Source of the DNA: Verrucomicrobiota bacterium
Lineage (GTDB): Bacteria; Verrucomicrobiota; Verrucomicrobiia; Verrucomicrobiales; Akkermansiaceae
NCBI GenBank assembly: GCA_008932955.1
Contig: WBXE01000163.1
Location: 1 to 5,544 of the forward strand
Reading direction: 5' to 3'
DNA length: 5,544 nucleotides
Positions within the stretch are counted from its first letter, which is position 1, and every line of letters starts with the position of its first letter. Both the position numbers and the translations under genes were made by a program. Positions 1 to 5,544 of this stretch are shown here, piece by piece. The notes below the pieces were generated by a model, which saw nothing but the letters and a program-made list of their open reading frames with translations, had not been told where the DNA came from and searched no databases.

Positions 1-1
1 G

Positions 2-775
2 GTGTTTCCAGCGCTCAGCGCGCAAGTCATCTACGCGGCCAAGCGCTCGACCATGTGGGGCACTTGCGGTCACGGGTTTGCGGATGTGCCCCCGCCTGGC
101 GGTTGGGCGAGCGGGCACCAAGGAACGATGATTTGGTATGGGCCGGTCAACCAGGCTGGACTGGTCGCCAACCTCGCCATTGTGCTGGGCAAGAAAGCGG
201 GCGTGGTGGATCCGGCGATTGATCCGGCCATTGCGCGGGCCACCGGGTTTTTCGGGCACTACGTCAACGCGGGGTCCATTCCCTACGGCGAAAATGAGCC
301 ATGGTACGGCCAGCACCAAATCAGTGGGTTTGGCCGCTTGTATTATGATCAGCGCAGCAATGGCAAGGATGCTCTGGCAGCGGTCATGTTCAGTTGCATG
401 GGCGACAAGCCGGCGCAGGCGGAGTATTTCGCACGCATGTCCTTGGCGTCATACCGGGGCGAGGCCTACGGGCATACGGGCCAGGGGTTCAGCTACCTCT
501 GGACGGCGCTGGGTGCCAATATGGGCGGCCAGAGCGCAGGCGCAGAATTTGAGAAAAAACTCCGCTGGGACCGGGATTTGCGGCGCCGCTGTGACGGCTC
601 GTTTGTGTATGAAGGTGGCGAGCAGTGGGCTCCCGGCCAGTCCTATGACCGCGTGGTCAATGGTCAGACGGTTAGCGCCTACTGGGATAATACCTATGAG
701 TACTGGAGCATTCCGACCGCCTATTATATCCTGCACGCCGCCATGCCTTTGAAACGACTGTATATCACAGGCAAG
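2..775 (+). other. DUF6288-like alpha/alpha-toroid domain (5'-truncated)
   Basis: Residues 1-258 match my memory of the DUF6288 family, found mainly in Planctomycetota and Verrucomicrobiota. Landmarks in order are MWGTCGHGFAD (18-28), YGPVNQAGL (46-54) followed by a helix ending LGKKAGV (62-68), GHYVNAGSIPYGENEPW (85-101), NGKDALAAVMF (120-130), ARMSLASY (144-151), GHTGQGFSYLW (157-167), RDLRRRCDGSFVYEGG (191-206), and a closing PLKRLYITGK (249-258). Nine tryptophans and many tyrosines are spread through it, as is common in alpha/alpha toroids with an aromatic-lined cleft. The family's activity is, as far as I know, unassigned. The invariant-looking GHTG (157-160) and the Asp/Glu residues are candidates for function, but no catalytic residue can be named. 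The N-terminal part of the domain, and any signal peptide, lie upstream of the window. A terpenoid-cyclase-like or glycosidase-like toroid of another family is the main alternative. Confidence 0.78.
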
Positions 776-3700
776 GGGTTGGACCCGGTGAATCCACTGC
801 TGAGTCCCGGTAAGGTGAGCAACAGCGTCTTGGCCGGCAACTTTGCCGCGCTCTGCGGCAGTTATACCAAGGCGCAGCTCATCGCCGCGCTGGGCGAATA
901 CATGCCGATGGTTCGCTTGAATGCCGCCGCCGAACTGGCCACCCGCGCGCTGAGCGCCACCGAACTGAATACCGTCATCGCCATGGCGGAAAATTCCACT
1001 GATGCCTATCAACGCAATGGGGCCTGCACGGCTCTCGGCAACTTGAAAGCCACCAGCGCGATCCCCGCCCTGACCCGCCGTCTCAAGGACCCCGACATTT
1101 GGGTGCGTGCCCAGGCCGCCCAGGCGCTTGGCCAGATGGACGCGGCGGCCGTGGCTGCGTATGTGCCTGATATGCTAAATACGTTTGTCAGCAATGTGAC
1201 GCCCACCTATCCATGGGAGGCTGGCTTCAATTGGAGCGATCCCATGCAGATGGCTAACGGTTTTCTGGCAGGGACGCTGTTCAATGGTTTGGGAGCTTAC
1301 ACGATCAATGCCGACAAGAGCCTGCTCTATCCAGCGTTGCGGGCAGGCATCAATCTGACCCACGGCGAGAGACGCAGTGCGCTCAACGACTTTGTGCAGA
1401 ATAAGTTGAGTCTTACCGATGTGGAGGTATTGATCCAGGAGTTGCTCGTGGATGCCAAAACCCAGGCCCCGGCCGATGCGAAGAACTCCGGAGTTCCGCC
1501 GATCGCAGCCATGAACGTCATGGCGAAGTATCACATTCAGGAAGGCATTCAGGTGTGCGCGGATAATGTGGCTTATGTGAGTCAAGCTCCAGCAGGGGAT
1601 GCCATTAGCGCCTTGGTAAATTATGGCGAGGCGGCCCGCTGGACGCTGCCGGCGCTGTATTCCGACCTCTATAATTGGACGCACGATCAAAACTACGTCA
1701 CGCTGACCAACACTATCAATACGCTGGAAGCCTCTACGTCTTCCTCGTTGGTCTATGCCCTGCCCGTCGCCACTCCGCAAATTCTGGTCACTGCGGTTAG
1801 CACTGCCAAAGCCATCACTCTAGCCGGTTCTTCCTGCCGGACGGCCGTCCCGACCTATGCCGTGGCGACCCCACCGGCGCACGGCTCTCTAACAGGCACG
1901 CCGCCCAATCTCACCTATACCCCCACCACCGGCTATCAGGGCATGGACAGTTTCACGTTCACGGCCACCGACAGTCTGACGACTTCGTCGCCAGCCACGG
2001 TGCATCTGGTAGTAGGCAGCGGCGGCAGCGGCTTGACCGGGAGTTATTACGACAACGCGGATTTCACGGCGTTCAAAGCGACGCGCGTTGATTCCGCGGT
2101 CAATTTTGACTGGGCCACGCCGCCCAATACCTTGGCCGCTGGCACCTACAGTGTGCGCTGGACCGGCCAAGTGCTGGCACCCGAGTCCGGAACCTACCGG
2201 TTTTCCACCCGCACCAGCGACGGAGTGCGTTTGTGGATCAACGGCGTGCCGGTGGTCAATGACTGGAATAACCAGTCGACCCATATATGGAATGACAGCG
2301 CGAGCATTACCCTGACCGCCGGGCATAAGTACCATGTTAAGATGGAATACTATGACAACGCCAATCCGGCCACGGTGCGGCTGTATTGGTATATGCCGTC
2401 CCGCCAAGCCCAATCCATCATCCCGCAGGAGGTTTTATTTCCGGTGGCGGGCGTGGCCCTGACTTCACCGCTGGACGGTACGCGCATCGGGGTGCAGGCC
2501 GGTCTGAGGGCCTCAGTGACGCTAACGGCCGATGCATCGAACGTGACCGGCACGGTGGCCAGCGTGGCATACTACAACGGCAGCACGCTCATCGGGTCGG
2601 CGGCCACCGCGCCGTATTCCTACGTATGGGTGAATGTGGCGGTAGGTGCGTATGATATCACAGCCAAGGCTCTGGACAGCACAAGTCAGGTGCTCAGCAC
2701 GTCGCCGGTGGCGTCGATTGCGGTGGACGCCTACTCGGTGCCAGTCACAGCGGGTCTGGCTTGCCACTTTGATGCGGGTGTGGGCATCGTCATGGATGCC
2801 GACGGGGTGATTCAAAGCTGGCAGGATCGTTCCGGCAATGGGCATCACGCGACCTTAGACAACAGCGTCTGGAACAGCGGTGCCCCCACTCTAGCTGCCA
2901 ATCAACTCATGGGGCTGCCGGCGGTCCAAATGCGGGGTGCTGTTACTTGGTTCAACGTTGCCGGAGGGTTCCACACCAAAGAGCAGTATCTGGTGGTACG
3001 TTCGCCCAACGCCACTTGGAGTGCCTACGGCTCGTTCCTCGGCCGCGAATCCCCCTCGCGCACATCCAGCTACATGATGAGCCCAGGCAACACCGGGTTC
3101 AGTGACATGCCGGCGGCGTGTTCCAGAAATGGCTCGTCCACCTTCAATTTAGCGCCGATCACCGACTACATGCTGCTCAAGATTACCGTTGATGATGCTG
3201 CGAGTGCGGCGGATTTAGCGACCTATCCGTATTACCAGATCGGGCGCAACGCAGGCAATAGCTCGATGGACTTCGACGTTGCCGAGATCATCGGCTACAG
3301 CAATGCGCTCTCGGCAACTGACGAGGCGTTGGTCGGCGGCTACCTGGCTGCCAAATACGGAATCACCACGAGCTATCCGGCAACTGGTAGCCTCGCTAAC
3401 AAAGCCGCCACGGCCATCACGACCACCGCGGCCACGCTCAACGCCACGCTCAAGTGCAATGCTAACAGCTATGATGTGGTCGCCTACTGGGGGCCGGTCA
3501 ACGGCGGCACGAACCCCGCCAACTGGGCCAACTCGGCCGCAGTGGGCTCGGGGATCAACGCGGTATCGATCGATCTCAGCCAGGCGCTGACCAATCTGGC
3601 TCCTGCCACGACCTACTACTACACCTTCCGCGCCAGCAATGCCCAGCAAACGCTCTGGCCGTCCGCTCCGCTTAGTTTCACCACGTCTGCCACGGCCAAG

Positions 3701-5544
3701 GATTTCTTAAGTTTCGGCAGCAACGTCGCCGGCAGCAGCGCGGTGATCAACACCGTGGCCGGCACCGTGGCCTGGACCGTGCCGTTTGGCACTGTACTAA
3801 CAAGCCTGGCACCGGCCTACACGGTTTCGGCACTGGCAGCGGGTTCTCCGGCATCCGGCAGCACCCTGAGTTTCGCCACCCCGCAAACCTACACCCTAAC
3901 CGCCCAGGACGGTTCCACCAAGGTCTATACCGTAACGACCAGCGCGGATCCTAACATACCGGCTGCTATCAATGCAACTCTGACAGCTTTGGAAGACACT
4001 GCCACAACGCTGGCGGCGGGCAATTTCGGCTACGCGGATCCGAAGTCAGTCGCGCTGGGGGCGGTGCAGATCACCTCGCTGCCGGCGAAAGGCACCCTCA
4101 AGCTGAACGGAACGGCCGTGGTGAGTGGCAGTCTACCGCTTACGGTTGCGGCGATCAGCATTGGCACCCTGACCTATCAGTCGGCGTTGAATGAGAATGG
4201 CACGCCTTACACGACCCTTGGGATCAAGGTCAAGAATACCACCGGCCTGTGGAGCAGCGCCGACGCGGTGATGACGGTCAATGTCACACCGGTCAATGAT
4301 GCGCCCACCTCCGCTGGTGGATCGGTGACCCTGAAAAACACCACTGTACAGACGTTTAGTATACTGGATTACCCGTTCGCCGATCTCGATAGCGGCAATA
4401 CGTTGGCTGCGATCAAGATCACCTCGCTGCCGACCCATGGCACCCTCAAGCTGGGCGGGGCTAACGTCAGCGTCAACAATGTCATCTTAGCGGCTAACAT
4501 CCCGACGCTCACCTACACGCCCACCACGGGCTATATCGGTAGCGACTCGTTCACCTACCAAGTGTCCGATGGGGTGGCGCTCAGTGCGAATGCCACGATG
4601 GCCATCACCGTCGAATCGCCAATGGTGATTGACGTTGCGAACGGGAGTTTTGAAACGCCAGGTAGCGCGACGGTGGGGGGGTGGACTCTGTTCGGAGCTC
4701 CGTGGTCAAGCTCAGCCTCGCCTTCGATGTACCAGCAACTGCAAGCCACGGCCGGTGGTACATTCACCAATGCAGCCGACGGCCTTTGGTCCGCGCTGAT
4801 CAGCACGGGTGACACGCCGTCTACCGCGCCACTCGTGCAGAACTTGTGGACCAGCGTTGCCGCCGGAGACACGCTTGCGGTGAGCTTCTCGCTCGGCAGG
4901 CAAATCGGCTCGCTAGGCGGTAAAGGCGTGGCTTATTTTCAGGTCGACAGCATTCGTTATAACATGGCGTTCGACACCACCGTGTTGGCCGCCAACACTT
5001 GGCAGAGTTTTACGATGAGCAAAACGGTCATCAATTCGGGCAATGTGAGTCTCGGGTTCTACGGCACTACGGCAGACAATTCCTGGTTGGATAAAGTCAG
5101 CAATGTCAGTGTCACGTCAGGTGCCGTAGGCCCGAACGCGCCTGTCTTAACCAATCCCACGCTGACGGCATTGGAGGATGTGCCAACGGCACTGGCGACG
5201 AGTCATTTAGGCTATAGCGATCCGAATGGTGCCGCTCTAGCCTCTGTGCAAATCCTATCGCTGCCAGATGCTGGCACACTCATGTTGAACGGAACCCCCG
5301 TGGCAAATGGCGCTCTGCCGCTCACGGTGGCGGCGGCCAATATCGGCACCCTGTCGTACCAGTCCGCGGCGCAAGGCTACGGCACTCCTTACACGACGTT
5401 TGTGATCAAGGCCGGCAATGCTAACAGTTTGTGGAGCCTGCCGGTGATGATGACGGTCAATGTCACGCATGTGAACCATGCGCCCACCTCCGCCGCCAGT
5501 GCGGCGTCACTGAAAGCCAATGCCGTCAAGACGTTCGCGGCGAC
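2..5544 (+). CDS. Giant modular exoprotein, partial at both ends (DUF6288-like head, HEAT repeats, PA14, LamG-like, Ig/cadherin-like modules)
   Basis: One frame stays open for 1,847 codons with no stop, and recognisable domains follow one another in that frame from end to end, so no frameshift is suspected. Start and stop lie outside the window. The first ATG (base 53, residue 18) lies inside the conserved head domain and lacks a purine-rich ribosome binding site upstream, so it is not the start. Domain order: DUF6288-like toroid (1-258), HEAT-like repeats (287-385), helical stretch (386-586), Big_9-like (587-671), PA14 (677-814), Big_7 Ig (817-910), LamG-like (914-1125), FN3-like (1128-1229), DUF5018-like (1233-1314), cadherin-like A (1321-1438), cadherin-like B (1439-1538), DUF642-like (1541-1707), second cadherin-like A (1711-1831), start of a second B. 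Only ten cysteines are visible, none after residue 1152. I see no transmembrane segment. The make-up fits an exported polysaccharide-binding or adhesive protein of a PVC bacterium. The biochemical function is unknown. The frame is certain; the role is inferred. Confidence 0.95.
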   Translation, partial: MFPALSAQVIYAAKRSTMWGTCGHGFADVPPPGGWASGHQGTMIWYGPVNQAGLVANLAIVLGKKAGVVDPAIDPAIARATGFFGHYVNAGSIPYGENEPWYGQHQISGFGRLYYDQRSNGKDALAAVMFSCMGDKPAQAEYFARMSLASYRGEAYGHTGQGFSYLWTALGANMGGQSAGAEFEKKLRWDRDLRRRCDGSFVYEGGEQWAPGQSYDRVVNGQTVSAYWDNTYEYWSIPTAYYILHAAMPLKRLYITGKGLDPVNPLLSPGKVSNSVLAGNFAALCGSYTKAQLIAALGEYMPMVRLNAAAELATRALSATELNTVIAMAENSTDAYQRNGACTALGNLKATSAIPALTRRLKDPDIWVRAQAAQALGQMDAAAVAAYVPDMLNTFVSNVTPTYPWEAGFNWSDPMQMANGFLAGTLFNGLGAYTINADKSLLYPALRAGINLTHGERRSALNDFVQNKLSLTDVEVLIQELLVDAKTQAPADAKNSGVPPIAAMNVMAKYHIQEGIQVCADNVAYVSQAPAGDAISALVNYGEAARWTLPALYSDLYNWTHDQNYVTLTNTINTLEASTSSSLVYALPVATPQILVTAVSTAKAITLAGSSCRTAVPTYAVATPPAHGSLTGTPPNLTYTPTTGYQGMDSFTFTATDSLTTSSPATVHLVVGSGGSGLTGSYYDNADFTAFKATRVDSAVNFDWATPPNTLAAGTYSVRWTGQVLAPESGTYRFSTRTSDGVRLWINGVPVVNDWNNQSTHIWNDSASITLTAGHKYHVKMEYYDNANPATVRLYWYMPSRQAQSIIPQEVLFPVAGVALTSPLDGTRIGVQAGLRASVTLTADASNVTGTVASVAYYNGSTLIGSAATAPYSYVWVNVAVGAYDITAKALDSTSQVLSTSPVASIAVDAYSVPVTAGLACHFDAGVGIVMDADGVIQSWQDRSGNGHHATLDNSVWNSGAPTLAANQLMGLPAVQMRGAVTWFNVAGGFHTKEQYLVVRSPNATWSAYGSFLGRESPSRTSSYMMSPGNTGFSDMPAACSRNGSSTFNLAPITDYMLLKITVDDAASAADLATYPYYQIGRNAGNSSMDFDVAEIIGYSNALSATDEALVGGYLAAKYGITTSYPATGSLANKAATAITTTAATLNATLKCNANSYDVVAYWGPVNGGTNPANWANSAAVGSGINAVSIDLSQALTNLAPATTYYYTFRASNAQQTLWPSAPLSFTTSATAKDFLSFGSNVAGSSAVINTVAGTVAWTVPFGTVLTSLAPAYTVSALAAGSPASGSTLSFATPQTYTLTAQDGSTKVYTVTTSADPNIPAAINATLTALEDTATTLAAGNFGYADPKSVALGAVQITSLPAKGTLKLNGTAVVSGSLPLTVAAISIGTLTYQSALNENGTPYTTLGIKVKNTTGLWSSADAVMTVNVTPVNDAPTSAGGSVTLKNTTVQTFSILDYPFADLDSGNTLAAIKITSLPTHGTLKLGGANVSVNNVILAANIPTLTYTPTTGYIGSDSFTYQVSDGVALSANATMAITVESPMVIDVANGSFETPGSATVGGWTLFGAPWSSSASPSMYQQLQATAGGTFTNAADGLWSALISTGDTPSTAPLVQNLWTSVAAGDTLAVSFSLGRQIGSLGGKGVAYFQVDSIRYNMAFDTTVLAANTWQSFTMSKTVINSGNVSLGFYGTTADNSWLDKVSNVSVTSGAVGPNAPVLTNPTLTALEDVPTALATSHLGYSDPNGAALASVQILSLPDAGTLMLNGTPVANGALPLTVAAANIGTLSYQSAAQGYGTPYTTFVIKAGNANSLWSLPVMMTVNVTHVNHAPTSAASAASLKANAVKTFAA
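860..1156 (+). other. HEAT-like repeats
   Basis: Residues 287-385 form paired amphipathic helices. The clearest repeat is residues 338-379: a helix with RNGACTALGNL, then AIPALTRRLKDPDIWVRAQA (353-372) and AAQALGQM. The pattern of alternating Leu/Ala helix pairs with the D-x-x-x-W/V-R-x-x-A turn is the PBS-lyase/HEAT signature. A weaker repeat precedes it at 289-317 (QLIAALGEY, MVRLNAAAELATRAL). HEAT repeats typically make a curved scaffold for protein or ligand contacts. They directly follow the toroid domain, and DUF6288-like proteins are often annotated with HEAT repeats, so head and scaffold probably form one unit. Only two or three repeats are clear. Confidence 0.75.
1157..1759 (+). other. 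Unassigned, mainly helical region between HEAT repeats and beta modules
   Basis: Residues 386-586 carry no family I recognise. Helix-prone segments are visible at 416-430 (MQMANGFLAGTLFNG), 439-450, 456-484 (charged, with LTDVEVLIQELLVDAK at 471-486), 500-513 and 530-556. Short loops rich in Trp, Pro and Asn separate them, such as TYPWEAGFNWSDP (402-414). The segment lies between the HEAT repeats and the first cadherin-like domain, so it probably closes the helical head, either as degenerate HEAT repeats or as a family-specific C-terminal extension. Reading frame and composition are continuous with both neighbours, which argues against an insertion. Confidence 0.5.
1760..2014 (+). other. Big_9/cadherin-like domain 1
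   Basis: Residues 587-671 end with the hallmark LTYTPTTGYQGMDSFTFTAT (637-656), followed by D657 and a final strand ATVHLVV (665-671). The upstream strand PPAHGSLTG (624-632) is the usual P-x-x-G-x-L element. This is the tandem bacterial Ig/cadherin-like module seen in large exported proteins. It is the first beta module after the helical head and is repeated in kind at residues 1439-1538, where LTYTPTTGY recurs. Its N-terminal strands are less typical, and C612 is an unusual cysteine for such a module. Confidence 0.75.
2015..2029 (+). other. Gly/Ser linker
   Basis: Residues 672-676 (GSGGS) form a short flexible joint between the Big_9-like domain and the PA14 domain, whose first residue is G677. 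It is the only clear Gly/Ser linker in the window; the other modules abut with almost no spacer. Confidence 0.7.
2030..2443 (+). other. PA14 domain
   Basis: Residues 677-814 span a full-length PA14 beta-barrel. It opens with GLTGSYYDNADFT (677-689), followed by VNFDW (700-704), the central strands YSVRWTGQVLAPESGTYRFS (716-735), SDGVRLWINGVPVVNDW (739-755), the AGHKYHVKMEYYDNANPATV segment (773-792), RLYWYMPS (793-800), and a closing IIPQEVLFP (806-814). PA14 domains often bind carbohydrate and are common in glycosidases, adhesins and lectins. In sugar-binding relatives a consecutive Asp-Asp pair coordinates calcium; the aligned pair here appears to be S739-D740, so that site may be changed. 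Its presence supports an extracellular, glycan-related role for the protein. Confidence 0.93.
2450..2731 (+). other. Big_7-type bacterial Ig domain
   Basis: Residues 817-910 carry the standard signature of this Ig-like family: ALTSPLDGTRI (819-829), VTLTADAS (839-846), GTVASVAYYNGSTLIGSA (850-867), TAPYSYVWVNVAVGAYDITA (869-888), KALDS (889-893), and a closing VASIAVD (903-909). The domain is of normal length, about 90 residues. Such domains usually act as spacers in exported glycan-active enzymes and adhesins. Two residues separate it from the PA14 domain and four from the LamG-like domain. Confidence 0.9.
2741..3376 (+). other. LamG/concanavalin A-like domain
   Basis: Residues 914-1125 begin GLACHFDAGVGIVMDADGV (918-936), continue with IQSWQDRSGNGHHAT (937-951) and GLPAVQM (971-977), and end DVAEIIGYSNALSATDEAL (1092-1110) followed by VGGYLAAKYGI (1111-1121). 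This start-to-end pattern (L-x-x-x-x-D-A, then W-x-D-x-S-G-N-G, then E-x-x-x-Y-x-x-A-L-x-x-x-E and Y-L-x-x-K-Y) is typical of the LamG-like jelly-roll domains common in Verrucomicrobiota and Planctomycetota exoproteins. These are usually taken as carbohydrate-binding or adhesive. Binding residues cannot be assigned by eye. C921 and C1040 lie in the module; whether they pair is unknown. Confidence 0.85.
3383..3688 (+). other. Fibronectin type III-like domain
   Basis: Residues 1128-1229 show an FN3-like strand order: ATAITTTAATLNATL (1136-1150), a YDVVAYWG strand (1157-1164), VSIDLSQALTNLAPATTYYY (1188-1207), TFRASNAQQTLWP (1208-1220), and SAPLSFTT (1221-1228). The L-x-P-x-T-x-Y-Y-Y-x-F-R-A-x-N core is the diagnostic element. 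The long, Asn- and Gly-rich loop at 1163-1184 (starting WGPVNGGTNPANW) is common in verrucomicrobial versions. The likely role is a spacer or adhesion module. Confidence 0.8.
3698..3943 (+). other. DUF5018-like beta-sandwich domain
   Basis: Residues 1233-1314 have the layout of the DUF5018-type module: a first strand KDFLSFGSN (1233-1241), AVINTVAGTVAWTVPFGT (1247-1264) leading to LTSLAPAYTVS (1266-1276), then ASGSTLSFATPQTYTLTAQD (1284-1303) and GSTKVYTVTT (1304-1313). The 'V-P-x-G-T ... L-x-P-x-x-x-x-S ... A-S-G ... F-x-x-P-x-x-Y-x-x-x-x-x-D-G-S-x-K-x-Y-x-V' pattern is easy to recognise in exported bacterial proteins. The function of this module is not established. It links the FN3-like domain to the cadherin-like block with almost no spacer. 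Confidence 0.78.
3962..4315 (+). repeat. Cadherin/VCBS-like domain type A, copy 1
   Basis: Residues 1321-1438 contain the elements TLTALEDT (1326-1333), FGYADP (1342-1347), VQITSLPAKGTLKLNGTAV (1355-1373), LPLTVAAISIGTLTYQSA (1378-1395), NGTPYTTLGIKV (1399-1410), GLWSSADAVMTVNV (1415-1428), and the closing VNDAPTSA (1431-1438). This is the calcium-associated cadherin-like module frequent in long bacterial adhesins. The usual acidic D-x-D-G loop after the first strand is degenerate here (DPKSVAL, 1346-1352), so calcium binding at that spot is doubtful. A close second copy occurs at residues 1711-1831; over the best-matching 115 residues I count roughly 60% identity by hand. Confidence 0.85.
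4316..4615 (+). other. Cadherin/Big_9-like domain type B
   Basis: Residues 1439-1538 follow copy 1 of type A directly. Key elements are SVTLKNTTVQTFSI (1441-1454), FADLDSGNTLAAIKITSLP (1459-1477), HGTLKLGG (1479-1486), IPTLTYTPTTGY (1500-1511), SDSFTYQVSDGVAL (1514-1527), and the last strand ATMAITV (1531-1537). Unlike the A-type copy, its acidic loop D-L-D-S-G-N (1461-1466) looks intact and could bind calcium. The domain resembles the first Big_9-like module at residues 587-671. The first 17 residues of what appears to be a second B copy end the window. Confidence 0.85.
4622..5122 (+). other. DUF642-like / galactose-binding-type beta domain
   Basis: Residues 1541-1707 begin VIDVANGSFETPG (1542-1554) and GGWTLFG (1559-1565), pass through DGLWSALI (1593-1600), VQNLWTSVAAGDTLAVSFSL (1612-1631), GKGVAYFQVDS (1640-1650) and NTWQSFTM (1665-1672), and end VSLGFYG (1682-1688), DNSWLDKVSNVSVTS (1692-1706). 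The N-x-S-F-E-x-P opening and the W-L/I-D-x-V-x-x-V ending are typical of DUF642-like and related carbohydrate-binding jelly rolls. A glycan-binding role is therefore plausible but not shown. The domain is inserted between two cadherin-like blocks. A run of seven G at 4675-4681 encodes part of VGGW without disturbing the frame. Confidence 0.72.
5132..5494 (+). repeat. Cadherin/VCBS-like domain type A, copy 2
   Basis: Residues 1711-1831 repeat the A-type module: TLTALEDV (1720-1727), LGYSDPNGAAL (1736-1746), VQILSLPDAGTLMLNGTPV (1749-1767), LPLTVAAANIGTLSYQSA (1772-1789), YGTPYTTFVIKA (1793-1804), MMTVNVTHVNHAPTSA (1816-1831). The first part aligns to copy 1 at a fixed offset of 394 residues, and the last part at 393, giving one single-residue gap near the last strand. 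The two copies also share DNA stretches, for example atgacggtcaatgtcac (17 bases) near 4272 and 5449. The calcium-loop position reads D-P-N-G. The similarity indicates an internal duplication within the gene. Confidence 0.85.
5495..5544 (+). repeat. Start of a second type B cadherin-like domain, cut by window end
   Basis: Residues 1832-1847 (ASAASLKANAVKTFAA) line up with GGSVTLKNTTVQTFSI at 1439-1454, the start of the type B module, keeping the 393-residue spacing of the end of the A copies. This suggests that the whole A-B pair was duplicated and that a second B module continues beyond the window. Only 16 residues are visible, so the call rests mainly on position. Confidence 0.6.

Noticed and set aside
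53..55. ATG at residue 18 as the possible gene start
   Set aside because: The preceding bases have no Shine-Dalgarno-like purine run, the frame is open to the window edge, and the codon sits within the head-domain motif MWGTCGHGFAD. A start here would also leave a large exoprotein without a signal peptide.
138..752. 204-codon open stretch on the + strand in another frame
   Set aside because: It overlaps the conserved DUF6288-like head in frame 2. Its translation is rich in Arg, Trp, Ser and Pro with no domain signature, typical of an out-of-frame reading of GC-rich coding DNA.
449..1780. Several open stretches on the minus strand (449-1012, 1009-1206, 1175-1780)
   Set aside because: They are antisense to well-supported coding sequence, have His/Arg/Gly/Ile-rich low-information translations, and show no family motifs. 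GC-rich third positions on the + strand suppress stops on the minus strand.
4675..4681. Run of seven G as a possible phase-variation or frameshift site
   Set aside because: The frame is the same before and after it, and it falls within an intact domain (VGGW). The run is short; nothing else suggests phase variation.
1889..5479. Further minus-strand and out-of-frame open stretches (for example 1889-2413, 2522-2848, 3215-3649, 4133-4438, 4555-4872, 5255-5479)
   Set aside because: All lie opposite or out of frame with recognised PA14, LamG-like, FN3-like and cadherin-like domains. The similar products of 4133-4438 and 5255-5479 simply mirror the two copies of the duplicated A module.
1..5544. 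RNA genes, CRISPR arrays, insertion sequences, promoters or terminators
   Set aside because: The window is fully occupied by one coding frame. I saw no short direct-repeat arrays, no tRNA-like cloverleaf, no terminal inverted repeats, and no hairpin followed by a T run.

Overview
The whole window is the interior of one very long protein-coding gene on the + strand. Codons beginning at base 2 run to base 5544 without a stop: 1,847 complete codons plus two bases of the next. Neither the start codon nor the stop codon is present, so the gene is larger than the window at both ends. I see no intergenic space, RNA gene, promoter, terminator, CRISPR array or mobile element. Residue numbers below count from the codon at base 2 as residue 1.

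The encoded protein is a mosaic. Residues 1-258 resemble the DUF6288 family, a helical, probably alpha/alpha-toroid domain known mainly from Planctomycetota and Verrucomicrobiota. Next come HEAT-like helical repeats (about 287-385) and an unassigned, mostly helical stretch (about 386-586). From about residue 587 the protein becomes a string of beta-rich extracellular modules: a Big_9/cadherin-like domain, a short Gly/Ser linker, a PA14 domain, a Big_7-type Ig domain, a LamG/concanavalin-like domain, a fibronectin III-like domain, a DUF5018-like beta domain, two cadherin/VCBS-like domains (types A and B), a DUF642-like galactose-binding-type domain, a second type A domain, and the first residues of what looks like a second type B domain, cut by the window edge.

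The organism is most likely a member of the PVC group, probably Verrucomicrobiota or a close relative. This is inferred from the DUF6288-like domain, the characteristic combination of LamG-like, FN3-like and PA14 modules, and the GC-rich third codon positions; no taxonomic marker gene is present. The protein is most likely exported and either surface-bound or released, with the beta modules binding polysaccharide or spacing the helical head from the cell. The export signal and any C-terminal anchor lie outside the window, so this is inference. No multi-gene system can be seen; the interest lies in the domain architecture and in an internal duplication of modules near the 3' end.
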